Source: an uncultured Caldimicrobium sp.
GTDB lineage: Bacteria; Desulfobacterota; Thermodesulfobacteria; Thermodesulfobacteriales; Thermodesulfobacteriaceae
Direction of reading: 5' to 3'
DNA length: 5,889 nucleotides
Assembly: GCA_938091475.1 (NCBI GenBank)
Contig: CALLJI010000202.1
Coordinates: 1-5,889 of the forward strand
Positions 1 through 5,889 of the stretch are shown in pieces; positions within the stretch are counted from its first letter, which is position 1; each line of letters opens with the position of its first letter. The notes beneath the pieces were generated by a model, which had not been told where the DNA came from, did no database searches, and saw only the letters and a list, made by a program, of their open reading frames with translations. A program made the position numbers and the translations under genes.

Positions 1-2214
1 AAGAAGAGTGCAAGAATTGTGGGAGAGGTAATTGGTAAATATCATCCCCATGGTGATATGCCAGTATATGATGCGGTGGTAAGAATGGCGCAGGATTTTA
101 CGATGCGCTATCCCCTGATTGATGGGCAAGGAAATTTCGGATCTATAGATGGTGATGCTCCAGCGGCTATGAGATACACAGAGGTTAGACTTACTCGCCT
201 TGCTCACGAACTCTTGGCTGACATTGAAAAGGAAACGGTAGAGTTTGTACCTAACTATGATAATACGCTTAAAGAACCTGTAGTTCTTCCCTCTAAAGTT
301 CCTAATCTTTTAATTAATGGTTCTTCAGGCATAGCTGTGGGGATGGCAACAAATATTCCGCCCCACAATCTCAGTGAAGTTGTAGATGCTCTGATGGCAC
401 TTCTTAGGAATCCAGAACTATCCATTGAAGACCTTATGCAATACATTAAAGGACCAGATTTTCCCACAGGCGCTTTTATTGTTGGGAAAGAGGGTATAAA
501 AAAAGCCTATGAGACTGGAAAAGGACTTATTAGGCTTAGGGCAAAGTATGAAATAGAGAGAGAAAAGGATAAGGTAAGGCTTGTTTTTACTGAAATACCC
601 TATCAAGTAAATAAGGCCAGCGTGGTAGAGAGAATTGCTAAATTAACTCAGGAAAAAAAGATAGAAGGCATTGCAGACATAAGAGATGAATCAGATAGAG
701 AAGGCATAAGAGTGGTAGTTGAGCTAAAGAGGGAGTGGGCTCAAGCACCTCATAATGTAGCCAAAAAGATCTTGGACTTAACTCCTTTAGAGACCACCTT
801 TGGTATTAATTTTTTAGCTTTAGTGCAAGGGCGTCCGGAGCTTCTAACTCTTAAAGATATCCTTCAACACTTTCTAAACTGGCGCAAAACAGTAGTCATA
901 AGAAGGACACAATACGACTTACGCAAGGCCAGAGAGAAAGCCCATATCTTAGAAGGTTTTCTAAAGGCTCTATCTCACATTGATGAGATTATAGAGTTGA
1001 TAAAGGGGTCTGAATCTCCCAAAACAGCCAAAGAGGCTTTAATGAAGCGCTTTGATTTTACTGAAATCCAAGCCCAGGAGATTTTAAATCTTAGATTGCA
1101 AAGATTAACCGCCCTTGAAAGAGAAAAGATTCTTCTTGAATATGAGGAGTTAAAGAGAAATATTGCCTATTATGAGAAAATTTTAACCCATGAGCCCACC
1201 CTGTTTACCGTTTTGGAAGAAGAATTAAAGGAAATAAAAGAACGCTTTGGGGATGCAAGAAAGACCCAAATCTTAAGTGAAGACATAGAAATTATAGAAG
1301 AAGTAAGACCAGCTGAGGAAGTATTAGTGCTTATTAGTGAGGAAGGATATATAAGAAAATTAAGTTTAGAGCAATTTTCTACCCAAAAAAGGGGTGGAAA
1401 GGGGGTTTTAGCTTTTTCCTCTGAGGAAAAGCTAAAGGCTACACTGCAAACTAAGGACTTTGCTTCTGTTTTAATTTTTACCACCTCTGGTAAGGTCTAT
1501 CCTTTAGAATTAAAGGACATTCCAATGAGCACGCGCCAAGCCAAGGGAACCCATTTGAAGAATTTTCTACCTAAATTAGACGGGGAAATCGCTTTTATGC
1601 TGCCCTACCCAGGAGAAGGTTATCTCCTTTTAGCTACACAAGCTGGCATAATTAAAAAAATTCCCTCTGAGGAATTGGTTAAAATAAGGAAAAGCGGACT
1701 CTCAGTTATAAATCTAAAAGAAGGGGATAGGCTACTTTTTGGTGTTACCACTACAGGAAAGGATTCATTAATATTGTTAACCAAGGAAGGAATGGCACTT
1801 CACTTAAAAGAAGAGGAAGTAAGACCTATGGGAAGACAAGCAGAAGGAGTAATTGGAATACGTCTTGGGGAAAGGGATGAGGTAGTTTCTCTTATTAAAG
1901 TCGCAGAGGGGGATTTTGTTTTCACTATAACAGAGAAGGGTTATGGCAAGAAAACTTCGCTCTCTGACTTTAGGCTGCAGGGCAGAGGTGGTAAGGGTAT
2001 AATAGCCCATGCCTTAAGTGATAAGACAGGTTTGTTAGTAGAAGGGATGATTATAAAAGAGGGCGAAGAAATCTTTATTTTTGCCTCTTCGGGGAAGGTC
2101 ATTAGAATAGAGGAAAAAGATATTCCGGAACAGGGTAGAAATACTAAAGGAGTAAGATTGATTAGCCTTCTTCCAGGAGAGAGCGTGGTAGGAATTAATA
2201 AGTTAAAAATTTAA
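1..2214 (+). CDS. gyrA: DNA gyrase subunit A (5'-truncated)
   Basis: GyrA breaks and rejoins DNA in the A2B2 gyrase that introduces negative supercoils. The reading frame is open from base 1 ([19 protein letters not shown]), so about 63 N-terminal residues lie left of the window; the GTG at 19 is an internal valine. With E. coli numbering, the catalytic Arg121-Tyr122 pair is in [10 protein letters not shown] (Tyr codon 175-177), and DNA-bending Ile174 is in SSGIAVGMA (331-333). The C-terminal wrapping domain carries the GyrA box QKRGGKG (1384-1404), which separates GyrA from ParC, and a second box-like QGRGGKG (1978-1998). The 737 residues seen imply about 800 in total. The protein lacks the roughly 35-residue insert that E. 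coli has before its QQAQAILDLRLQ-type motif, and it has no acidic C-terminal tail. Position 83 is Met. No intein is present in the visible part. Identification is very secure. Confidence 0.97.
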   Translation, partial: KKSARIVGEVIGKYHPHGDMPVYDAVVRMAQDFTMRYPLIDGQGNFGSIDGDAPAAMRYTEVRLTRLAHELLADIEKETVEFVPNYDNTLKEPVVLPSKVPNLLINGSSGIAVGMATNIPPHNLSEVVDALMALLRNPELSIEDLMQYIKGPDFPTGAFIVGKEGIKKAYETGKGLIRLRAKYEIEREKDKVRLVFTEIPYQVNKASVVERIAKLTQEKKIEGIADIRDESDREGIRVVVELKREWAQAPHNVAKKILDLTPLETTFGINFLALVQGRPELLTLKDILQHFLNWRKTVVIRRTQYDLRKAREKAHILEGFLKALSHIDEIIELIKGSESPKTAKEALMKRFDFTEIQAQEILNLRLQRLTALEREKILLEYEELKRNIAYYEKILTHEPTLFTVLEEELKEIKERFGDARKTQILSEDIEIIEEVRPAEEVLVLISEEGYIRKLSLEQFSTQKRGGKGVLAFSSEEKLKATLQTKDFASVLIFTTSGKVYPLELKDIPMSTRQAKGTHLKNFLPKLDGEIAFMLPYPGEGYLLLATQAGIIKKIPSEELVKIRKSGLSVINLKEGDRLLFGVTTTGKDSLILLTKEGMALHLKEEEVRPMGRQAEGVIGIRLGERDEVVSLIKVAEGDFVFTITEKGYGKKTSLSDFRLQGRGGKGIIAHALSDKTGLLVEGMIIKEGEEIFIFASSGKVIRIEEKDIPEQGRNTKGVRLISLLPGESVVGINKLKI

Positions 2215-2235
2215 TGGGCATAAGACTTGGATTTA

Positions 2236-2263
2236 TTGGCAGATAAAAAATTTATGCTATTTT
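2236..2263 (+). promoter_or_regulatory. Weak candidate sigma70-type promoter before ino1
   Basis: TTGGCA (2236-2241) matches five of six -35 consensus bases, and TATTTT (2258-2263) matches four of six -10 bases, with a 16-base spacer. It lies in the only true intergenic gap of the window. Transcription would begin near 2270, leaving almost no leader for the ATG at 2279 but a usable one for the ATG at 2294. In such AT-rich DNA a match of this quality can occur by chance, so the call is tentative. Confidence 0.25.
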
Positions 2264-2278
2264 TAAAGAGAAATTTTT

Positions 2279-3400
2279 ATGGGGGAAAGAGAGATGGAGA
2301 GAGGGGTTAGGCTGGCTATTGTAGGAGTGGGAAATTGTGCGAGCTCTTTGGTGCAGGGAATTTTCTATTATAAGGATAAAAACCCAGAAGATTTGAAAGG
2401 ATTAATGTTTCCAAACATAGGGGGGTATAAACCTTCAGATATAGAAATAGTTGCAGCCTGGGATATAGATAAAAGAAAAGTAGGCAAAGATATAGCTGAA
2501 GCTATTTTTGCAAAGCCTAACTGTACTACCATATTTTATCCAGAGGTTCCTAAGCTTGGGGTAAAGGTCCGGATGGGTAAGGTTTTAGATGGAGTAGCTT
2601 CTCATATGAAGGATTTCCCTGAGGATAAAACTTTTGTTTTGGCAGAGGAAAAAGAGGATGAGCTTGAAGATGTGGTTTCCCATTTAAAAGAGGTTTCGGC
2701 AGATGTTTTAATAAATTATGTTCCGGTGGGCTCGGAAGAGGCAGCTCGTTTTTATGCTGAGGCTTGCCTTAGAGCAGGAGTGGCCTATGTTAACGCTATG
2801 CCTACTTTCATTGTCTCTGATCCCAAATGGGGTGAAAGATTTGAAAAAGAAGGCCTTCCAGCTGTAGGAGATGACATAAAATCTCAGCTTGGTGCAACTA
2901 TCTTACATAGAACCTTAGTGCAACTTTTTTTGGACAGGGGGATTCCAGTAAAAAGAACCTATCAATTAAATTTTGGCGGAAATACGGATTTTCTGAATAT
3001 GTTAGAAAGGGCAAGATTAAAAACTAAGAAGGTTTCTAAGACCGAGGCGGTAACTTCCCTTTTGCCCTATGCGATGGGAGATGAAAATATTCATATTGGG
3101 CCATCTGATTGGGTGCCCTGGTTAAAGGATAAAAAGATTGCTTACATAAGAATAGAGGGGGAGCATTTTGGTGGGGTGCCCTTAGCAGTTGAGGTCAAAC
3201 TTGAGGTAGAAGATTCTCCTAATTCTGCAGGTTCAGCTATTGATGCGATCAGATGTGCTAAACTTGCCAAGGACAGAGGAATAGGTGGACCTCTAATCTC
3301 AATTTCAGCTTATACTATGAAACATCCTCCCCAACAGATACCTGATCATCTAGCCAGAGAATGGGTAATTGAATTCATTGAAGGCAAACGGGAAAGATAA
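2279..3400 (+). CDS. ino1: Inositol-3-phosphate synthase, mycobacterial Ino1 type
   Basis: This cytosolic NAD-dependent enzyme (MIPS) converts glucose 6-phosphate to 1D-myo-inositol 3-phosphate, the committed step to inositol. The N-terminal Rossmann motif GVGNCAS is at residues 16-22. The protein recalls Mycobacterium tuberculosis Ino1 almost block by block: VGSEEA, GDDIKSQLGAT (197-207, with Lys201), QLNFGGNTDF (229-238), KKVSKTEAVTS, HIGPSDW, DSPNSAG (312-318) and AKDRGIGG (330-337). Its 373 residues match the family length. The start is uncertain: ATG 2279 has only AAAGAGA upstream, while ATG 2294 (giving MERGVRLAIVG) is preceded by the purine run GGGGGAAAGAGAG and would shorten the protein by five residues. 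The product probably feeds phosphatidylinositol-type lipids or, in a thermophile, an inositol-phosphate solute; no gene for either fate is in view. It appears to open the operon. Confidence 0.95.
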   Translation: MGEREMERGVRLAIVGVGNCASSLVQGIFYYKDKNPEDLKGLMFPNIGGYKPSDIEIVAAWDIDKRKVGKDIAEAIFAKPNCTTIFYPEVPKLGVKVRMGKVLDGVASHMKDFPEDKTFVLAEEKEDELEDVVSHLKEVSADVLINYVPVGSEEAARFYAEACLRAGVAYVNAMPTFIVSDPKWGERFEKEGLPAVGDDIKSQLGATILHRTLVQLFLDRGIPVKRTYQLNFGGNTDFLNMLERARLKTKKVSKTEAVTSLLPYAMGDENIHIGPSDWVPWLKDKKIAYIRIEGEHFGGVPLAVEVKLEVEDSPNSAGSAIDAIRCAKLAKDRGIGGPLISISAYTMKHPPQQIPDHLAREWVIEFIEGKRER

Positions 3401-3406
3401 ATTTCT

Positions 3407-3415
3407 GGAGGGAGG
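3407..3415 (+). promoter_or_regulatory. Strong Shine-Dalgarno site of dapL
   Basis: GGAGGGAGG lies in the 17-base gap between the ino1 stop and the dapL ATG at 3418. Its first half (GGAGGG) is five bases from the start codon and its second half (GGAGG) two bases away. It is the clearest ribosome binding site in the window and fixes the dapL start. It also suggests that dapL can be initiated independently of ino1 translation. Confidence 0.8.
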
Positions 3416-3417
3416 CA

Positions 3418-4575
3418 ATGGAACTTTCAAATAGACTTAAGAGGATACCGCCTTATCTCTTCGTAGAATTGGATAGACTTAAAAATGAGAAACTGAAAGA
3501 GGGAGCAGATGTAATTGATCTGGGAATTGGTGATCCCGATATACCAACCCCTCAGGAAATTGTAGAGGTAGCCAAGAGGGCTTTAGAGAAGGCTGAATAT
3601 CATCGCTACCCAGCTAATCCCGGAAGTCTCTTTTATCGCAAGGCCTGTGCCAATTATATGCAAAGACGCTTTGGAGTTAGTTTTAATCCTGAAGATGAGG
3701 TGGTAGCCCTAATTGGATCTAAAGAAGGCATTGCCCATTTTCCCCTGGCCTTTGTTAATCCCGGAGATGTAGTGCTGTGCCCTGATCCTGCTTATCCCGT
3801 CTATCATCTGGGAACCCTACTTACAGATGGGGAACCATACTATATGTCCCTTTTGTGGGAAAAGGGTTTTTTGCCAGATTTTTCTGCTATACCAGAGGAA
3901 GTATTCAGAAAAACAAAAATTTTATGGTTAAACTATCCCAATAATCCCACTGGAGCTACAGCGGATAAGGAATTTTATAAAGAGGCTGTGCGCCTTGCTA
4001 AAAAATATAACTTTATTATAGCCAGTGATGCAGCTTATGTGGAATTATATTATGAAGAACCTCCTTTAAGTATTTTTGAGATAGAGGGGGCCAAAGAGGT
4101 TGCCATAGAATTTCATAGCCTTTCTAAGACCTTTTGTATGACCGGTTGGAGGATTGGTTTTGCGGTGGGGAAGAGGGAGCTTGTGCAAGCCTTAGCCAAA
4201 GCCAAGAGTAATATTGATTCAGGGGTCTTTACCGCTATCCAAGAGGCTGGAGCCTATGCCTTAAATAATTTAGAAAGCCTTGTTCCACCTTTACGAGAGA
4301 TTTTTAAGGAAAGAAGAGATTATTTTGCTCAAGCCTTAGAGGAACTTGGATATGAACTAAAGAAGCCCTCTGCAACCTTCTATTTGTGGGTTAAAGTGCC
4401 TAAGGGATATACTACTTCAGAATTTTGTAAAAGGGTTTTGCAAGAATTGGCTATAGTAATAACTCCTGGAAATGGTTTTGGAAGTGCAGGGGAAGGATAT
4501 TTCAGAATAGCTTTAACGGTGGAAATTAATAGATTAAAAGAGGCTAAAGAAAGATTGGCATCCCTGAAACTTTAA
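3418..4575 (+). CDS. dapL: LL-diaminopimelate aminotransferase
   Basis: DapL is a PLP enzyme that converts tetrahydrodipicolinate and glutamate directly to LL-diaminopimelate and 2-oxoglutarate, bypassing the acylated intermediates of the DapC/D/E route. It supplies lysine and the peptidoglycan cross-linking residue. The 385 residues form a fold-type I class I/II aminotransferase: substrate loop GIGDPDIPTP near residue 37, GSKEGIAH cofactor-phosphate segment, NYPNNPTGA (172-180, Asn176), Asp204 contacting the pyridine nitrogen, Tyr207, Schiff-base Lys237 in SLSKTF, GWRIGF, and the carboxylate-binding Arg363 in YFRIALT. The blocks GSKEGIAH, AFVNPGD, EFHSLSKT, MTGWRIGFAVG and KSNIDSGVF are those of the DapL class found in methanogens and deltaproteobacteria rather than AspC. 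The usual Asn two residues after SKT is Cys240. Another aminotransferase specificity cannot be excluded, but DapL is the best call. folK overlaps its 3' end. Confidence 0.88.
   Translation: MELSNRLKRIPPYLFVELDRLKNEKLKEGADVIDLGIGDPDIPTPQEIVEVAKRALEKAEYHRYPANPGSLFYRKACANYMQRRFGVSFNPEDEVVALIGSKEGIAHFPLAFVNPGDVVLCPDPAYPVYHLGTLLTDGEPYYMSLLWEKGFLPDFSAIPEEVFRKTKILWLNYPNNPTGATADKEFYKEAVRLAKKYNFIIASDAAYVELYYEEPPLSIFEIEGAKEVAIEFHSLSKTFCMTGWRIGFAVGKRELVQALAKAKSNIDSGVFTAIQEAGAYALNNLESLVPPLREIFKERRDYFAQALEELGYELKKPSATFYLWVKVPKGYTTSEFCKRVLQELAIVITPGNGFGSAGEGYFRIALTVEINRLKEAKERLASLKL
4536..4543 (+). promoter_or_regulatory. Shine-Dalgarno-like site favouring an ATT start for folK
   Basis: AAAAGAGG lies inside the dapL coding end, ten bases upstream of the ATT at 4554. 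A second purine run, AAAGAAAG (4546-4553), lies six bases upstream of the ATC at 4560. These are the only ribosome-binding-like signals near the folK beginning, and the folK frame is closed by a TAA at 4545-4547. The site is A-rich and may be coincidental. Confidence 0.35.
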
Positions 4576-5078
4576 AGCAAGTTTTTTTATCCTTAGGATC
4601 AAATTTAGGAGACCGAGGAGCAAACCTTAAAAGAGCCATAAACTTACTGAAAAGAATATCCTTTCATATTGAAAGGATTTCTGAGATTTATGAAAGCCCA
4701 CCCCTTTATTATCAAAGCGAAAACTTTTTTTATAACCTTGTTCTTAAGGGAAAAACTTTCCTCTCACCCTATGCCCTTTTTCTGGAACTCAAAAAAATTG
4801 AATTTCAGATGGGACGGAAAAAAACCCTAGAGCTCTCAGATAGACCCATAGATTTGGATATAATTTTTTATGAAGATTTAGTATTAAATTCTGAAATTTT
4901 AAAGATTCCTCATCCCAGAGCTACAGAGAGAGCCTTTGTTATAATTCCAGCCTGTGAAATAGATCCAAATTTTATTGATCCACTCTCAGGACAAACTTTG
5001 CAGGAAATTATGGAAACACAAAAAGACCTTTTTCAGGCACAAAATTTGCAAGTAGTATTCCATGAAGAAGGCTTATGA
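4554..5078 (+). CDS. folK: HPPK (6-hydroxymethyl-7,8-dihydropterin pyrophosphokinase)
   Basis: HPPK transfers pyrophosphate from ATP to 6-hydroxymethyl-7,8-dihydropterin in folate synthesis. The N-terminal signature FLSLGSNLGDR, then YESPPLYY, FFYNLVL, the metal-binding pair Asp100/Asp102 in RPIDLDI, and IPHPRATERAFV (118-129) show a full-length family member. The frame opens after a TAA at 4545-4547, and before the conserved block at 4581 it has no ATG, GTG or TTG. ATT 4554 is proposed as start (174 residues, overlapping dapL by 22 bases); ATC 4560 is the alternative (172 residues). Starting at the first in-frame ATG (4809) would remove the signature and half the enzyme, so that is not the true start. 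The usual RWGPR loop reads ELSDR here, keeping only the second Arg. Translation is probably coupled to dapL. The family call is firm; the start is not. Confidence 0.88.
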   Translation: MGIPETLKQVFLSLGSNLGDRGANLKRAINLLKRISFHIERISEIYESPPLYYQSENFFYNLVLKGKTFLSPYALFLELKKIEFQMGRKKTLELSDRPIDLDIIFYEDLVLNSEILKIPHPRATERAFVIIPACEIDPNFIDPLSGQTLQEIMETQKDLFQAQNLQVVFHEEGL

Positions 5079-5311
5079 AATTTTTGATAATACTGCTTCT
5101 TTTTATTTTATTTTTATGGTACTATAGGAAAAGAAAATTAGAAAAATTAGTTAAAAAAAAGGTCCTTGAGGTAGAGATGAGGGCCTGTGATAATTGTGGA
5201 GTTTTTTTCTCTGCTAAAGAGCCTTTAGCAACAAAAGAAGAGACTAAAATTCTCTTTTTTTGTTCCGAAAAGTGCTATAGGGAATATTTGGATAAGGAAA
5301 AGGTGAAATGA
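5075..5311 (+). CDS. Small membrane-anchored zinc-ribbon protein, PP0621-like
   Basis: This 78-residue protein has one hydrophobic N-terminal segment (residues 3-17), then a strongly basic stretch (18-29, RKRK and KKK), then a small cysteine module: Cys38-x2-Cys41-Gly and, 22 residues on, Cys63-x3-Cys67, which could bind one zinc. The positive charge after the membrane segment predicts an outside-facing N-terminus and a cytoplasmic zinc ribbon. The layout of membrane helix, basic linker, RACDNCGVFF and FCSEKC resembles the uncharacterised PP0621 family; this is recognition by eye. It starts with ATG in an ATGA overlap with the folK stop, preceded by GAAGAAGG (5064-5071), and overlaps the next gene the same way. 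The function is unknown; the ribbon may mediate protein or nucleic-acid contact. Confidence 0.8.
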   Translation: MKFLIILLLFILFLWYYRKRKLEKLVKKKVLEVEMRACDNCGVFFSAKEPLATKEETKILFFCSEKCYREYLDKEKVK

Positions 5312-5889
5312 TAGGTGTTTTGCTTTTAATGTTTGTGATTTTGATTAGTTCTGAGGGGTTAGCATCAAAGATATATTTCTATGAAGATCCTGTAACTGGA
5401 GAGAGAATTTTCTCAAATATAGCTTGGGATGAAAATTTTAAAATTTATATGAAACTACCTAAGAGATCATCCAGTTTAAATAGAAATAATCTGAAGAGTT
5501 CGAGTTTATTGAAACTAAAGGCTGGGCAATGGGAGAATTCACTTTCTGAAAAATTTCATAAGATCTTTGAGGAAGTGGCTAAAGAATTTAACTTAGATCC
5601 TCATTTATTGAAGGCCATAGCTAAGGTTGAGTCAAATTTTAATCCAAGGGCTATTTCTCCTAAAGGAGCAATGGGAGTTATGCAGCTTATTCCTTCTACA
5701 GCGCGTTTAGTTGGGGTGTCCGATCCCTTTGATCCGATCGAAAATATCTATGGTGGGGCTAAGTATTTAAGGCAACTTCTCAATGAATTTGGAGATCTTA
5801 AACTCAGTTTAGCTGCTTATAATGCAGGCCCGGAAGCGGTAAGACGGTACAGAGGTATTCCTCCATATCCTGAAACTATCAATTATGTG
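5308..5889 (+). CDS. Lytic transglycosylase, SLT family 1 (3'-truncated)
   Basis: The product cleaves peptidoglycan glycan strands to 1,6-anhydromuropeptides in the periplasm. Only 194 residues are in the window and no stop is reached. Residues 1-19 look like a signal peptide with a hydrophobic core (VLLLMFVILI) and possible cleavage after Ala19, although there is no Lys or Arg before the core. Residues 21-38 (KIYFYEDPVTGERIFSNI) resemble the DUF4124 strand often found in such enzymes. The SLT domain runs from about residue 84: catalytic Glu108-Ser109 in KVESNFNPRA, GAMGVMQLIPSTA (120-132), NIYGGAKYL (146-154) and AAYNAG (169-174). The start overlaps the preceding stop as ATGA; a TAA at 5293-5295 closes the frame just upstream. 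Only a short C-terminal part is likely missing. The exact MltE/Slt/RlpA-type role cannot be told from the fragment. Confidence 0.93.
   Translation, partial: MIGVLLLMFVILISSEGLASKIYFYEDPVTGERIFSNIAWDENFKIYMKLPKRSSSLNRNNLKSSSLLKLKAGQWENSLSEKFHKIFEEVAKEFNLDPHLLKAIAKVESNFNPRAISPKGAMGVMQLIPSTARLVGVSDPFDPIENIYGGAKYLRQLLNEFGDLKLSLAAYNAGPEAVRRYRGIPPYPETINYV

Larger units (their letters stand above)
2279..5889 (+). other. Probable operon ino1-dapL-folK-zinc ribbon-transglycosylase
   Basis: Five same-strand genes follow one another with spacings of +17, about -22, -4 and -4 bases, and I see no hairpin-plus-T-run terminator between them. Such packing normally means one transcript with coupled translation from dapL onward. 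The 64-base gap after gyrA is the likeliest upstream limit, although read-through from gyrA is possible. The right end lies outside the window. Confidence 0.65.

Noticed and set aside
19..21. GTG at 19 as the start of a short GyrA
   Set aside because: The codons before it read KKSARI, a conserved GyrA segment, so the gene simply begins left of the window.
255..606. Minus-strand open frames opposite gyrA (255-467 and 418-606)
   Set aside because: They lie entirely within the well-conserved gyrA frame and show no recognisable domain; they are shadows.
1170..2010. Minus-strand open frames opposite the gyrA 3' half (1170-1484, 1804-2010)
   Set aside because: They overlap the GyrA propeller coding region; composition and lack of motifs mark them as antisense shadows.
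2236..2258. Sigma54 promoter (TGGC ... TGC) before ino1
   Set aside because: The GG and GC elements are about six bases too far apart for the fixed -24/-12 spacing.
2215..2278. Rho-independent terminator after gyrA
   Set aside because: No G+C-containing stem followed by a T run exists; the only inverted repeat is A/T-only and would be too weak.
4536..4590. Programmed -1 frameshift joining dapL to folK
   Set aside because: The frames do differ by -1, but no slippery heptamer of the X XXY YYZ kind lies in dapL frame within the overlap, and both proteins have normal family lengths on their own.
4809..5078. A short 89-residue protein starting at ATG 4809
   Set aside because: The same frame continues upstream with the HPPK signature and substrate-binding segments, so this ATG is an internal methionine of folK.

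Overview
The window is a compact, AT-leaning, all-plus-strand stretch of bacterial chromosome. It reads, in order: a 5'-truncated gyrA (DNA gyrase subunit A), a 64-base gap, ino1 (inositol-3-phosphate synthase), dapL (LL-diaminopimelate aminotransferase), folK (HPPK, folate pathway), a small membrane-anchored zinc-ribbon protein resembling the PP0621 family, and the 5' part of a lytic transglycosylase gene that runs off the right edge. No tRNA, rRNA, CRISPR array, insertion sequence or phage gene is visible.

Organism: the proteins are rich in Lys and Glu, arginine is often AGA/AGG and isoleucine often ATA, which suggests a thermophile. GyrA lacks the insert that E. coli GyrA carries before its QQAQAILDLRLQ-type motif. 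A DapL-type lysine/diaminopimelate route, a DUF4124-like N-terminus on the transglycosylase and a PP0621-like protein fit a thermophilic, deltaproteobacteria-like or Thermodesulfobacteriota-like lineage. This placement is an inference from gene content and is tentative.

Layout: gyrA ends at 2214. The only real intergenic space (2215-2278) has AT-rich sequence and a weak candidate promoter, so a new transcription unit may start there. From ino1 onward the genes are nearly or actually overlapping: a 17-base gap before dapL with a strong Shine-Dalgarno sequence, folK overlapping the end of dapL, then two successive ATGA stop/start overlaps. This looks like one operon with translational coupling.

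The genes do not form one pathway. Ino1 makes the inositol head group for lipids or compatible solutes. DapL makes diaminopimelate for peptidoglycan and lysine. FolK makes folate. The transglycosylase cuts peptidoglycan. The common theme is core biosynthesis with an envelope bias.

The two least ordinary points are the folK gene, which is complete by homology but has no ATG, GTG or TTG in frame at its expected beginning (ATT or ATC is the best candidate), and Met instead of Ser/Thr at the quinolone-binding position of GyrA. I see no convincing undescribed system here.
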